NCBI GenBank assembly: GCA_963377175.1
Contig: CAUJNA010003797.1
Span: 287,577-351,576 of the forward strand
Reading direction: 5' to 3'
From: Effrenium voratum
Taxonomy: Eukaryota; Sar; Dinophyceae; Suessiales; Symbiodiniaceae
Length of the DNA: 64,000 nt
Shown: positions 33,000 to 43,947 of the stretch, in pieces
How positions within the stretch are numbered: position 1 is the stretch's first letter
Layout of the letters: every line of letters begins with the position of its first letter
The notes under the pieces: model-generated
Databases searched by the model: none
What the model saw: only the letters and a program-made list of their open reading frames with translations
What the model was told of the DNA's origin: nothing
Program-made: the position numbers and the translations under genes

Positions 33000-34227
33000 T
33001 GACCAAGTCATGCGTTGGACCTCTGACGGTGCTCAAAAAAATACACCCCTCGAGTTGTCGGTATACAACAAAAACATGTGTGTCATGTTCTGATGATTCC
33101 TGTTTCTTGTGGTGTTGAAGCGAATTCACAGCCCCACATCTGATTTTGCAGCGGCAAAAGCCGGCCTCGTACGTGCCCCCGAAGTTGGCGCAAATCTCCA
33201 CCTCTCAGGTAGCTGGGTATGTCTCAAGGGAATCAGAAGCCCTTAAGACGGGTGGCAGCAGGGTTTTTCCTGTCGGTGTCCAACTTTGAGCCTAAACCCA
33301 AAAACGGGTCGGGCAAAAGACACTGAGGTGAGTTGGGAGGAGCTAAATCAGCGCACTTTAAAAAGGGTGTGCGGGGCACCCTCTCAAAACAACGGCCTGT
33401 TGCCTCTAACAGGGACTGTCAGGTTCCAAGTTTGCTTTGCGGTCGGAGTTGTTTCTCCCACAGAAACTTAGTTCTTAGACGAGAAAGGATGGAGAGAGAA
33501 AAGATCGGTGTAGATGAGCAAGGAACCCATTTTCCCCTTTTCCATCCTAACAAAAAATGGATGCGACCCAACGGAGGAGGGATGAGACAGACCACCGCTT
33601 GCCGTCCCTTTATCACTCAGCGGTAAACTGGTGTGCTAGGCAAATAATGGAGAAGAGGATAGCGTTTGGAACCATCACTCTTCAGGCCCTTCCTCCACCA
33701 TGTCATGGCTAAGAGAGCCGGTCATCCTCACCAGGCTCCCGTCAATCATCCTTGAGTAGAAGCGAAAAGTCTAACTCAAGAAGCCACCGAAAAAAGCTAA
33801 GCCGTTAAAAAATGTCCTTTCTCGCCGGTAACCGGTGAGCTTCCAAAAGCTACAATCGTTTCGTTCTCGCACTCGAGGATGCCTTCAAAGGTTGTTACCG
33901 GCGATCCCCTTGTCATTGAATTGCGACCAAATATTGGTTCTTTGTCCCTGTCCCTCTTCTCCTTCTTTGGTTCCAACCTAAAGTGGTTCAATAGTCAAGA
34001 GAAGGTATGAAGAGAGGAGAAAGGGAATGGTTTCCTTGTCCCTCAATCCTCAACACCCATCTCGCGGGTACACCTTCGAGATCTAAATCGACATGTGAGT
34101 GATGTGGCTTGGATTCAGAACCCGAACCTTTCGGGGTCTCAAAAAGGAGACTCCGAGACTTGTTTGTATTGGGGGGTGGGGGGGCGGGCGGTTCATGTTG
34201 GCCAGGGGAGCCCTACAGTTTCACTTG
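33000..34227. other. No firm gene
   Basis: Unique sequence of about 50% G/C. Frames of up to 100 codons occur, but none has clear third-position bias with flanking splice motifs. Confidence 0.45.
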
Positions 34228-34315
34228 CTGGTGCTCAGTATGGAATGACCAAGGGTATAGGGGATCGTTTTTTCTTGGGGTCATTCCCTCATTCCCTGCC
34301 TATCGAACCAGCAGA
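34228..34315 (+). repeat. Dispersed repeat family A, copy 3
   Basis: GTATGGAATGACCAAGGG..., then GGGGTCATTCCCTCATTCCC and CTATCGAACCAGCAGA, the right half of the family. Confidence 0.75.
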
Positions 34316-34576
34316 AAAACTGGGCCAGGCAGACGCAGCCAGGGGCTCTGCTGCACCGGCTTTTTATGGCATGGGATAGCTGGATTGCTTTCGGGTCTTA
34401 GACCGCGGATCTGTGGACATGCGTCCTGGTTGCTTGTGGATAGGGAGGTTGGGCGGACATCACTTGTATGTGTATATATGTATATACATAGGTGATTAGA
34501 TTAATGTCACATTAATGTCCACCAACTACTGTTGAGGGCATTCCCTATTGAAATTTATGACGCATGGGAAACCTAC

Positions 34577-34878
<302 letters not shown>

Positions 34879-34987
34879 AAATAGATTAGATAGATTAGAT
34901 AGATTAGATTAGATTAGATTAGATTTAGATTACATTAGATTAGATTAAATTAGATTATATTAGATTAGATTAGATAGATAGATAGAT

Positions 34988-35035
<48 letters not shown>

Positions 35036-35039
<4 letters not shown>

Positions 35040-35650
35040 AAGACAGAAAGAAAGACAGAAAGAAAGAAAGAAAGAAAGCAAGAAAGCAAGAAAGCAAGAA
35101 AGCAAGCAAGAAAGAAAGAAAGCAAGCAAGCAAGAAAGAAAAAATGAAAGAAAAAAACGAAAGAAAGAAAGCAAGAAAGAAAGAAAGAAAGCAAGCAAGC
35201 AAGAAAGAAAAAAGGAAAGAAAAGAAAAAACGAAAGAAAGAAAGCAAGAAAGAAAGAAAGCAAGCAAGAAAGAAAGAAAGAAGGAAAGAAAGAAAGAAAG
35301 AAAGAAAGCAAGAAAGCAAGCAAGAAAGAAAGAAAGCAAGCAAGAAAGAAAGAAAGAAGGAAAGAAAAAAAAAGAAAGCAAGAAAGAAAGAAAGAAGGAA
35401 AGAAAAAAACAAGAAAGAAATCAAGCAAGAAATAAAGAAAGAAAGAAGGAAAGAAAAAACGCAAGAAAGAAAGAAAACAAGAAAGCAAGAAAGAAAGAAC
35501 AAAGCAAGAAGAAAGAAAGAAAGCAAGAAAGAAAGAAAGCAAGATGAAAAAAATATAGAAAGCAAGAAAGAATTAAAGAATTAAAGAAAGCAAGAAAGCA
35601 AGAAAGCAAGAAAGCAAGAAAGCAAGAGAGAGAGAGAGAGAGAGAGAGAC
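35036..35650. repeat. Polypurine GAAA/GCAA array
   Basis: About 600 bp of GAAA and GCAA tetramers ending in (GA)n at 35,622-35,650; only scattered pyrimidines on the plus strand. All frames are open on one strand or the other (Lys/Glu/Arg or Phe/Leu/Ser) and should not be read as genes. Confidence 0.98.
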
Positions 35651-35659
35651 CCAAAGTCT

Positions 35660-36894
35660 TTGTGAGGCAGCCCTGTTTTCGTGGGGAAGTTGAAAAGTCC
35701 CTGTATAGTTTTTCCGGGAAAGCAGAATCCCCTGCTTCTGCAGGGAGACTAAGGAGGTCCCATGTCCCAAATCCAAAATTGACCAGCACACTGCTGCGTT
35801 CCTGACCGAAACTCATTTGGGAGCTTCTCAAATTGGACGGCATATCCATTCTTCTGGGGAAAGGCGCAGACAAAAGCATCAACAACCTAAAAGACATATG
35901 CGTCCACCTGACACAACATCCGAACATGCGTAATATTATGCCGTGAGCAAAGAAAACCAGTCAATCTTGAGCACCCTCTCTCAAACTGCACATACGTTGT
36001 GCAAAATCATCCTTGTGATGCCAAAGTGAGAATTCCCATCAAAAGGGGGACCCTTGGTACAGAAAGCGGCGACTTGAAACCTAAGTCCCCACAGCCCACG
36101 GGTACTGATGGGTGGCCCCCGCCTTCTCTTTGGGTGGCTGCGCCGCTTGCTTCTCTTGGCCTCAAAGCCAAAGCCAGTCGGAGCGCAACACAGAGTTTAC
36201 TAGGATTTACAAAAAGAAATACCAGGGTTTACTGAGGCTTCCTGGGGTTTTACTGGGGCTTACTAGGGTTCACCGTTCTGCTAGCTTGCTAAAGGTTACA
36301 GGATTCATGGTTCTAACTCGGCAAACTCCAAGATCATCCCAGCCCAGACGCAAAGGGGCAATGGCAAAGCTCCTTCTGGGAGGCCTGCGTTGAGCGGGTT
36401 TCCCACGTGACATCCAATCAAAACCAAAAACGCGACAGTCCAGTAAGACACGAAAATACTAAGATGGTGGGACCCTTCCCCAACAAAGCCATGCATTTGG
36501 GTTGGGTTTTGAATGGGTCTTACCTCAAGGAGCCTGGAAGTCTGGATGCTGCTAGAGCTCCCTACTACAAAAGTTGGGAAAGTTGCCCATGTTCATTTAG
36601 GCGCAAACAATAGTTCAACCCACAAGCAACAGACCGTCATAATTGAAGTCGCTCGTTTTAACGCCCGGATTGCTGAATACCCTTGCAACGGGGGCGCCAA
36701 CTTGGGGTTGACTGGGGAGCTTACTACGCACTGAGCAAAACTCCCGAGACCATCTACTGTCGGAAAAAGAAAAAAAAGGCTGGTGAACGTCTCCGCGTGA
36801 GGATCGTTTGGGGCAAAGCTTAGGTCACAGAAGTCACTTCAGTCCCGGAAACCATGCGTGCCTTCGGCCGGCTTGGGCCCCCTCTGAAGTATTC
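35660..36894. other. No firm gene
   Basis: Weak minus-strand frames (for example 35,680-35,900) without good bias. Short imperfect TTTACTRGG repeats at 36,196-36,275. Nothing else supported. Confidence 0.4.
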
Positions 36895-36948
36895 CCCCTG
36901 GTGCTGCGAGTGGAAGTAGGGCGCCAGCCCTGGCACGAACTCCCCGAC
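36895..36948 (-). CDS. Candidate exon (18 codons, phase 0-0)
   Basis: Minus strand: acceptor CGCGCAAG (36,949-36,950), then VGEFVPGLAPYFHSQHQG and a possible GA donor (GGG|GAATAC). Over 80% of codons end in G or C. The plus strand is also open (about 128 codons) with weaker bias, so the strand is favoured, not proven. Confidence 0.45.
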
Positions 36949-37575
36949 CTTGCGCGGCAGTCGTTTGAGTCGAAAAGCAGTGTTCAGTTTTATAAAGGAA
37001 CAGCCCAAGAGGTGCATGTGTGGTTTCTGTGTGAAGAAAAACACTCACTAAAACGCCGTAAAAGGGGGACACACCCGTGGTGCGCTATTAAAAAAGAGTT
37101 GGACCCAGAACTGATTCCATGTTCGAGGTCGGATGTCAACGCACCGGAAGCTCCAAACTGGGTATGTCCCAAAGACGCAACGATCCTCGCTTGAGCCTTA
37201 AGACCCAGGTTTATGGGCTCTCGGGTTGCATTGGAATCACGATATTTCAGGATACCTACCCAAGAGTGAAGAGAGGGCTGAAATCCGCAGATGTTCCAGG
37301 CAAGGTGACTAATCGCCACTAACCTTTGAGCCCGTGGTTTTTCCTTAAAACCAAAAAAGTCTTAAGAGGGTCCCTCCGGTTGATGGAGAAGTCACAAGGG
37401 CCTTATTCATGCTGCGTCAACATCAAAAAACTCCACAAAGGACACATACCCTTTTTCCAACATATCGCGGAAGTGGATGCTTGCCACTTTGTTGGAAAGA
37501 GGCTACTACTATTTGGGGTTATAACGGGAAACCACTTGCTCATTGCTTGGGGGGCGAGGGTTCTTGTTGCGTTTC

Positions 37576-37732
37576 CCTGTGACATTCGGAACCTTCTGCC
37601 ATGAGGGCCAAGCCATCCCCGCGCAGCACATCTCGTAGGAGAAGATCTTCGGACTTGGAGTCGGCCATGCCTGCGGATTTGTCCGAGTCGAGTCCAACTT
37701 GGCGCCAGAAATCGGCACAGGACTCTCCAACC
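37576..37732 (-). CDS. Candidate exon (52 codons), unknown protein
   Basis: Minus strand: acceptor CATAGCAAG (37,733-37,734), then VGESCADFWRQVGLDSDKSA, GMADSKSEDLLLRDVLRGDG and LALMAEGSECHR, with a possible GA donor (AGG|GAAACG). Strongly acidic helix-forming composition. The acceptor is the end of a family I element. The plus strand would give an Arg/Ser-rich peptide here. Confidence 0.6.
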
Positions 37733-37850
37733 CTTGCTATGGCAACAAACTGACTGTTTGTTTTGCACCCCCTAAAAATGAACAGAACCCAAAAAAAGAC
37801 TAAGAAACTGAACACATGGCACAAAAGTGAAGGAACCTAAACCAAGCAAA
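37733..37850 (-). mobile_element. Family I, introner-like, copy 2
   Basis: Minus sense GTCTTTTTTTGGGTTCTGTT, CATTTTTAGGGGGTGCAAAA, CAAACA..., ending GCCATAGCAAG at a predicted acceptor. Homologous to 32,878-32,985. Confidence 0.6.
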
Positions 37851-38263
37851 AATTCCAACCACCATTGGTTAGCAAGTTGGTAGGCCAAGTGAAACCAAAG
37901 GAAAGCGGTCGTGAGGCAATTCCAGGCAACCTAAAAGGAGTCCCGTGCAGAAACAGACCTTGGTGGAATCGCTCGTTTTAGCGGGAAATGGCTCGCTACA
38001 CGTGAGGCCGAATCGCCCTGTAAGCAAGGGTTCAAAATGATCAGTCAAAACGGGGGCACAATTGAAGTGCTGAAGCAACGCAGCGAATGGATTTGTCAGA
38101 GGCTATAGTAAAAGGGACAAAAGAATAGGATACGGCTGGGCACTCGTAAGGAATATGAAGCCCAGAAATCCGTGAAAAATGATCTGGCTCCGTGACGGGA
38201 CTGCCTGAAGGAAGCCCTCCAATACTAACTTGGAAGGAAACAAACCAAAATCAAATCATATTT

Positions 38264-38366
38264 GGCTGTGGGTCAAAAATGCGTACCCAAAATGGAACCC
38301 TGATAAATGGAACCAAAGACTCAAACCTGCGGTTCCCTGACGGGTGTATTTTGACCCATACCCATA
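38264..38366 (+). mobile_element. MITE-like family B, copy 2
   Basis: GGCTGTGGGTCAAAAATGCG...TATTTTGACCCATACCC: inverted ends about 70 bp apart, internal block TACCCAAAATGGAACCCTG as at 13,751. It lies 36 bp downstream (minus sense) of the exon at 38,403-38,463. Confidence 0.75.
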
Positions 38367-38402
38367 TTTTATACTTTCTGGGCGTCCACTTTTAGGCTGA
38401 TC

Positions 38403-38463
38403 CTCGTTTCTTCCGTGCATCGGACCAAACGCGCCTCCGGGCCGATCAGGGTCAGGATCTCCG
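38403..38463 (-). CDS. Candidate exon between two MITEs
   Basis: Minus strand: acceptor AAAGCCCAG (38,464-38,465), then EILTLIGPEARLVRCTEET and a GA donor (ACGAG|GATCAG). About 80% of codons end in G or C. Hydrophobic strand plus charged tail. Only about 40 bp separate it from MITE C (38,503) on one side and MITE B (38,366) on the other. A 303-codon frame on the same strand runs through both MITEs in another phase and is not taken as real. Confidence 0.6.
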
Positions 38464-38502
38464 CTGGGCTTTCTGGCAGAATGGTCCAACGATTCCATGT
38501 GG

Positions 38503-38620
38503 CTGTGGATGGACGATAACCCCTTCGCATCATGGTGGAAACCACAGCGTTTGTTGTTATTTACAGGGGAATCATCATTCCAGGGTTTCTTATGTGGTGC
38601 AGGATTTCGTCCATCCACAG
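38503..38620. mobile_element. MITE-like family C, copy 1
   Basis: CTGTGGATGGACGATAACC and GGATTTCGTCCATCCACAG are inverted ends 118 bp apart. Internal block GTTTGTTGTTATTTACAGGG, GAATCATC. The translated block VDGRNPAP...PWNDDSP resembles peptides I recall as common junk in Symbiodiniaceae gene predictions (memory, unverified). Confidence 0.8.
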
Positions 38621-39137
38621 TATGCCCAAAGAAAACCAGGGAAAAAGGAAGACTTGTGATTAAAGAAAAAACGAAAAGAGTACTAAACTGTCCAGGGGAC
38701 CCCTCTTGGATGGTGTTCAATGAAAATCGAAAAGACAAAACACCTTGCAGAGCGGCATAGTGCCCCAGAATGGGTTGGATGGACCCCCAATCAGAGGATC
38801 CGTCCGAAGCTGAAACAATGCAAATGGGCGCATACTTTTTTCGGAACCGATGTTTTCGGGGGGCGGTCTTAAAGTGAAACCAAACAAAAACTAAGTATTG
38901 CGGCGTTCTCATTCCTAAAGCCAAGTCAGTCGTGCTTCCTACAGGCTGTCGCACTTTTTGCAGCTCAACCAAGATCCCCAACCTTCTCCCGGGATTCGGC
39001 CTCAAAAAAGGGCCTATAAAGCCAACCCTTGTCCCAAAGAAGCAAGGGCGCCCAAGCATTCGGCGCACATTCATCGAATGGCAGAGAAGACCACGCAAGC
39101 CACGGCTTTGTTTTTTTCCTGAACGTGTCACCCAACT

Positions 39138-39292
39138 ACTCTGGATGGACGGATATTCTCGCACCATGAAATGAAACCATGGTTGAAAGCAGCACGTGTA
39201 CGTTTGTTGGTATTTACAGGGGAATCATCAGAGACCAGGGCTGCTGAACGGTGGTGCGATTTCTGGATTTCGCAACCCTCCGCCGTCCAAAA
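39138..39292. mobile_element. MITE-like family C, copy 2
   Basis: CTGGATGGACGGATATTC...GTTTGTTGGTATTTACAGGG, GAATCATCAGAG...GGATTTCGCAACCCTCCG. Same internal block as 38,503 but longer and with a decayed right end. Confidence 0.7.
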
Positions 39293-40371
39293 AAAATGAA
39301 CTTTCCGGTCAAAACGCTTGGGCGGGGGAGACGAGACAAGGAGCTGAATCCCCTAGATCCTGTGAGTTGTTGTGGATCCTTGGTGTCTCTGGTGGACCTG
39401 GGGTGAAGCAACCCCTTTCTGACTGCTGGGTACTCTTGGGAGTGTCCTTTTTTTCAGGGGAGATCATAAGCACCATCTTGCCGCCGAAGCTCTGGCACTC
39501 TCAATGATGCGCTGCAGAACCTCCTGGGACCACGTGACAAACAACGGGATTTGGACCCAATCAACTGCGATGTCCACTTGGGCTCTCTGACGGGTTGGCT
39601 CTGGCTTGACAAGTTTTAAAAGGTCAACTGTCTACATTGGAATCTGCTTTTCTGTTGCCAAGCTCAGCATTTACTTGCTGGAGGCCTCAAAGCATTTGCC
39701 CTGAAGCTTGACATCACTTTGGTCTACAATGACTGTGAAGAGATGAATTGATCGTGTTTATGGCCGTGTTGCCGACGTTAGATACACAGATTGGCTTTGA
39801 CAGGCACACAACTGGCAAAGGATTTCACAGTGGGTTTCCCGTTCGCAAAGCATTTGTCCCCCAGGGCTATCTGAGTACCAGGTTTTCCACAATGGACTGG
39901 TGGTTAGATTTGCCCAACTTACGCGGGTGTGGCTGCTTTTCGGAGTTATCCTTTTTCTGGGGTTTCAAGACCAAACCGGCAAACCAACCTCAACACAGCC
40001 GAGGTTCCCGTTGGTATAGGTGAGCATCCCTCCCTGCCCCTCCCAGATTGGCCATCATAGGCTCTTTGCAGCAAGTTTGCAAAGTGGAGACACTGCATGC
40101 TCCACTGCAGAATAAAAAAACCGTTTGAAGCGACATCCCACCCCACGCTACCCCAAGCCACACCCTTTGGAAAACCAAAACCGGTATGCGGATGTTGGGA
40201 AGGTGGAATACTAGTGAAGGCGGGTATGTTCAGTTGGATAAAATGGTAGTGAACCCCTTCTAATGGGTCAAAGAGGGCTCTACAAAGAGCAGTGTAAAGT
40301 GTTCCATCCTGGTTCCATCTCAAGATGCCAGGTGATAAGGATGTGTTTTTCTTTGGCGGACCCCAACAATA

Positions 40372-40428
40372 GTGGTGTTCCTCTTGGTTTCCATTTAAAA
40401 CCACCGAAAAAGGGTACCAACTCCAAGA
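40372..40428 (+). repeat. Dispersed repeat family D, copy 3
   Basis: GTGGTGTTCCTCTTGGTTTC then CATTTAAAACCACCGAAAAA, GGGTACC. Relatives at 12,752, 22,772 and 55,136. Confidence 0.6.
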
Positions 40429-40482
40429 AAAGACGAGCTGCCCTTGTCTTCACTGGGGCTGGATTGCTTCCAATGGGGCGAC

Positions 40483-40582
40483 CTATCCACCGAAACAGCG
40501 CCTCGGGGATCTCATAGGCCGCAGTGCCGCTCTCCAGGCGAGTGGCCTCCGCTTCGGTCTGGGGACTCATGGCTTGGGCGGT
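40483..40582 (-). CDS. Candidate exon B of a two-exon model
   Basis: Minus strand: strong acceptor ATCTATTTTCAG (40,583-40,584), then TAQAMSPQTEAEATRLESGT and AAYEIPEALFRWI, donor GGATAG|GTCGCC (GT). Third positions 78% G/C, with the usual coding order of positions 1 > 2. Acidic helix followed by EIPEALFRW. Joins in phase 0 to the exon at 40,663-40,746. Family unknown. Confidence 0.65.
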
Positions 40583-40662
40583 CTGAAAATAGATTTCCTG
40601 CAGTGATAGATTTCCTTTAAAACCCAACAGGGGAGAACAAAACAAAACATAAAACACAACTC

Positions 40663-40746
40663 CTGTAGGGATTCGGCTTTGGCAGCTGCTGCTGCCGCAT
40701 GGTCACTGTCGAGGTTGTACCGGTTCTTGTGGCTGTTATTTGCTTC
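40663..40746 (-). CDS. Candidate exon A of a two-exon model (GA donor)
   Basis: Minus strand: after GCAACAG (40,747-40,748), EANNSHKNRYNLDSDHAAAA then AAKAESLQ, 28 whole codons, ending CTACAG|GAGTTG. The 78-bp intron to exon B begins GA, is T-rich and ends TTTTCAG. Both borders are phase 0, giving an uninterrupted 61-residue segment. This is the clearest GA-AG intron candidate here. Confidence 0.6.
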
Positions 40747-40965
40747 CTGTTGCTGTTATGCTTTGAGTGTCGTGGTTATGCACTAGCTTCCAAGTTCGCC
40801 AAAATGGCTTCGGCCTTACCTTTGGTTTCCCGAACCGAACCCAAAAGGCAAACGGGTACCCACCAAAAAAGACAGACCAATAGCCACAGTTGAGTATGCC
40901 AAAGGGAGTTGGACATGGGGTTTAGTGGGGTAGACTTTCTGGTACGATAGGCAGAAAATGACGGG

Positions 40966-41075
40966 TGTTGGGAATGAACCGGAAGGGGATTCCCTTCAAG
41001 CGAACCATAGCGGATGGTTTACAGAAATTATTTCAACTCATTCCCTGCTGAGAACCAACAAGTTGACTTTGAACC
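40966..41075 (+). repeat. Dispersed repeat family A, copy 4
   Basis: TGTTGGGAATGAACCGGAAG, GGGATTCCCTTC, ... CAACTCATTCCCTGC, AACCAACAAGTTGACTTTG. The most complete copy. Confidence 0.85.
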
Positions 41076-41375
41076 CAAGAGTATAAAGTGGAACCCGTAG
41101 GTTCGAGTCACCCACACAATACTCGATGAGTGTCCACGTGGTTGACTCCCACGAAACCGAGACTTGTATCCCAATCATTCCCATCCAATCAAGGCTTGCG
41201 GTTCCCTCCGCAACCACCAGGGGAAAAACAAAAAACGAATCCAGTACGGCCAGCGGGTCACTCGCGTCTCTCTCTCTCTTAGCTCCGAACCGCCGAGAAG
41301 GGCCTCGGTTGTCGAACCGTGTTGTTTAGGTTGGCTAGGGAACACGCAAAGGATGTTCTAAAACACTGCCTGGCC

Positions 41376-41412
41376 AACCAACCCACTCAACCAACCAACT
41401 CAACCAACCATC
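41376..41412. repeat. (CAAC)n tract
   Basis: Imperfect CCAACCAACTCAACCAACC repeat. Confidence 0.85.
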
Positions 41413-41602
41413 CATGGGCAACCAACCATAACCCTTGTTGAAACAAAGACTTTCAAATATTGCTCCAGCAATTGCTCCAAGAAGCTGAAGACTCCAAATG
41501 ACCACAAAAATAAATTATAGAATGCAAAAAAATGGCATGCCGAGGTATAAACAAATAATGATATACATGAATTAGTTGGGCCCCTTGTCGCCTTGAGTTC
41601 GG

Positions 41603-41693
41603 CTAGGCTGCAAAGGGCTCAGCGCCGCACTTATTCCGGCGCCAGCAGTCCATGTCGCCCCTGGGGCCGTACTTCTGTACGTTGCAGCAGCGC
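41603..41693 (-). CDS. Candidate Cys-rich terminal exon
   Basis: Minus strand: acceptor TGAATTCCCAG (41,694-41,695), then RCCNVQKYGPRGDMDCWRRN, KCGAEPFAA and TAG. 77% of codons end in G or C; the other frames are worse. The CC-(x)n-G-D-x-x-CW spacing matches a repeated Cys motif I recall in many predicted secreted dinoflagellate proteins; from memory only. If right, this is the last repeat of an extracellular protein. Confidence 0.55.
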
Positions 41694-42111
41694 CTGGGAA
41701 TTCACAAGTGGCTGGGTTTGCTTTTATGCACTGACCAAATGGATCCGCAGGAGTTGGTAAAAAGAATGGCGACCCTGATAACGCCGGCAGGGAATTCCAC
41801 ATGAGAGACTTGTTGTTGGTGGGTTGGCCAATTTCCTGAAGAGATTCCCACTGGTTTCTATGAGAAAGTCCCCACCCTGAGGACCGCGAGCGGGAGGGAG
41901 AAATCAAGGGACCCTCCTCAACCCCCTCAAGATGTTTGGGGGGAGAACTCACTGGACAAAAGCAGTAAGGGTTAGCACTATTCCAAGCACAACGCCTTGC
42001 CATTAGTTGACGGCCTCAGTCACCCCTGACAATATGAAAATTTGAGCTGTTGTGCCCCCACTTGCCACCCTCATTGCCGTGGACCGGTCAAAATCGTGGG
42101 CAGAATTGACA

Positions 42112-42350
42112 CAGTTGACGGGCGAAATCCTGCACCGCCTCCCCCAACTCCATCTTGCCACTGAGCAGCCTGCACACCCCGCTCCCCATTGTCAATGTTT
42201 GTTGCTGGCATTCGCAAAAGGTAATGCAGGATTTCGGTGATTCCAACAAGTTTGCAACCAAGGGCCCTGAAGCTTCCAATGTTAAAAGGGGGAGCGCGAG
42301 GGCTTTTGTAAACCATAGCGAAAGGGGTGCAGAATTTCGTCCGTCAACAG
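42112..42350. mobile_element. MITE-like family C-related element
   Basis: CAGTTGACGGGCGAAATCCT, GCACC and GGTGCAGAATTTCGTCCG, TCAACAG are inverted ends about 239 bp apart, matching at 22 of 25 positions. The ends resemble those of family C (GGTGCAGGATTTCGTCCATC). An internal GCAGGATTTCGGTGATTCC suggests nesting. Confidence 0.75.
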
Positions 42351-42383
42351 CATGTTGGCCATGCTAAACCGCTACTCTCGCGC

Positions 42384-42457
42384 CGCTCTCGCCGGGCGCA
42401 GCGCTCGCATGTGTAGACGTCATCGAAACACTGCCTCCACGGCTCGACGGTGTGAAT
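42384..42457 (-). CDS. Candidate exon with CxxC motif
   Basis: Minus strand: acceptor CTCAGTAG (42,458-42,459), then IHTVEPWRQCFDDVYTCERC and ARRE, possible GC donor (GAGCG|GCGCGA). About 80% of codons end in G or C. CERC could be a metal-binding or disulfide pair. The right end of the inverted-repeat element (42,350) lies 34 bp downstream. Confidence 0.55.
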
Positions 42458-42876
42458 CTACTGAGTATGGCACAAGTCTTCCATTTGGGTGTTTTCCTCT
42501 TTACTTTCACCCAGGTAAAGGGAATGGTTCCGATCTATTTGCACCCGTTGTAGCGAGTCTCATCAAGAGGAAATAGCGTGCTCGTAGGGGAGCCCCAAAA
42601 GCGTGCCCCGAAAGAAAAGCAGGAACAGGAACTATGTTTCTGTCGGATCCCGCAAAGCATACCCATAAATAGACACGCTTTGCAGGCTGGTGCCCCCTTT
42701 GGGGAGCATCCAGAGGTATCTGCTTCCCTTGACGCAAGAACAGCGAGGAAGCAGTGTTTCTTTTTGCGCCAAAAAAACACAAAAATGATGTGTCCAACCG
42801 CAAAAGGCACCACATTGTTTCACATGGTTTGAGGACACTTCCTTTTAGGTGTCTTTGATGTTGTTATTTTTCACAT

Positions 42877-42955
42877 GGTCTGGGAGTTCGCAGAATTGTA
42901 CGCGCCCGGCTTAGAAGGGTCCGAGAGGTTGACAAATTTTGCCCGTTGGCCTGCG
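42877..42955. CDS. Coding-like island, strand unresolved
   Basis: Plus: VWEFAELYAPGLEGSERLTN. Minus: RAKFVNLSDPSKPGAYNSAN after CCGCCGCAG. Both are open with about 65% G/C third positions. It falls in the zone where the preferred strand seems to switch. Confidence 0.3.
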
Positions 42956-43282
42956 GCGGTCGAAATCAACCACTTCCTCCTGGACCCACCCCGCCCTTTG
43001 GGGTGGGTTTCCCTTAGGAAATCACTGATTGATTGCAAGACTCACTCAGAGGAGCAGGCAAACACACGGAAAATGCTTGCTTTTTCCATGACTGTGTGCT
43101 CACTGAAAAGGGGAGCTCCACTCACAGAGAGTGAGTTAAGCTGGTGCAAACTAGGAAAACTTGAATACTCCTCTTCCCCCTACCCCCCAAAAAAACCAAA
43201 GAGGCTCTGTTGGCTACACAGGCTTTGTTGTGGCTCAAAAGGTTACGTTCCTGTAGGTTCAATTTAAGGGACCCTTTGCACA

Positions 43283-43311
43283 TCATGTAAGTGGGGATTT
43301 ATGTCCACCAA
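43283..43311 (-). repeat. Small fold-back family F, copy 2
   Basis: ATCATGTAAGTGGGGATTTA then TGTCCACCAA; opposite orientation to the copy at 51,305 and lacking the left arm. Confidence 0.6.
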
Positions 43312-43354
43312 CCATGGTGGTTCCCTGTGAACAAAACTTGGGGAACGGAATCTC

Positions 43355-43512
43355 CCTTTAGGGACCCTTGGCGAGCAGAAAGCGCCTAGTGGATACCGCT
43401 TAGATCTCTGCTTACTCGCAGAAGGCAAAGTGAGCCTTTGGGCATGTGAATCTGCAGGGAATAGCGTCCCTTCCAACATGGAGCCATGTAGGCTCGACGA
43501 TTCTCCTGAAAA
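43355..43512 (+). CDS. Candidate exon with GTCAGT donor
   Basis: Plus strand: GYRLDLCLLAEGKVSLWACE then SAGNSVPSNMEPCRLDDSPE and KAARFQ, ending TTCCAG|GTCAGT. Third positions are about 52% G/C; the minus strand is also open here. Favoured because the next two islands also read best on the plus strand. Confidence 0.35.
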
Positions 43513-43947
43513 GGCTGCCAGGTTCCAGGTCAGTTTGTCTCCAAATAAGGACCCCAAGCTGGGTGGCCTTTCTTTTGCTTCCCCTTTCACAAGCAAGGAA
43601 AGGGACTGAAGTGCCCCCCAAAAAGGAACGCCCGTTTAGTCCCGGCCCTTGCGCGGCTGGGACACACATGGGACACACAACACACACGGATTTGCTTCGC
43701 CTGGGGGCTTCATCTGTTCCCAGGCGGCCGGCACCAAAGGTCTCGATGTGGCTGGGGCTCAACCGTGGAAATGATGGCAAGAAACCCAATTCAGATGATG
43801 CAACTCCTGTTATTTTAACCCCCCCACCCCCCACCCCCCGTGTTTTTCATGAGGTTGTTCTTGTTTTTGTTCGTGGGGGGTTTTATGTACTCCGATCCAA
43901 CATGGAGATATCCCACTAGGGGTACCTTCCAGTCAAAAAAACCTCAG

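Noticed and set aside
34965..35584. Lys/Glu-rich and Phe/Leu/Ser-rich proteins
   Set aside because: Translation of polypurine tetramers; open because the repeats lack stops.
38256..39167. 303-codon minus-strand open frame
   Set aside because: It runs through two MITE families and overlaps, out of phase, a better exon at 38,403-38,463. Chance read-through.
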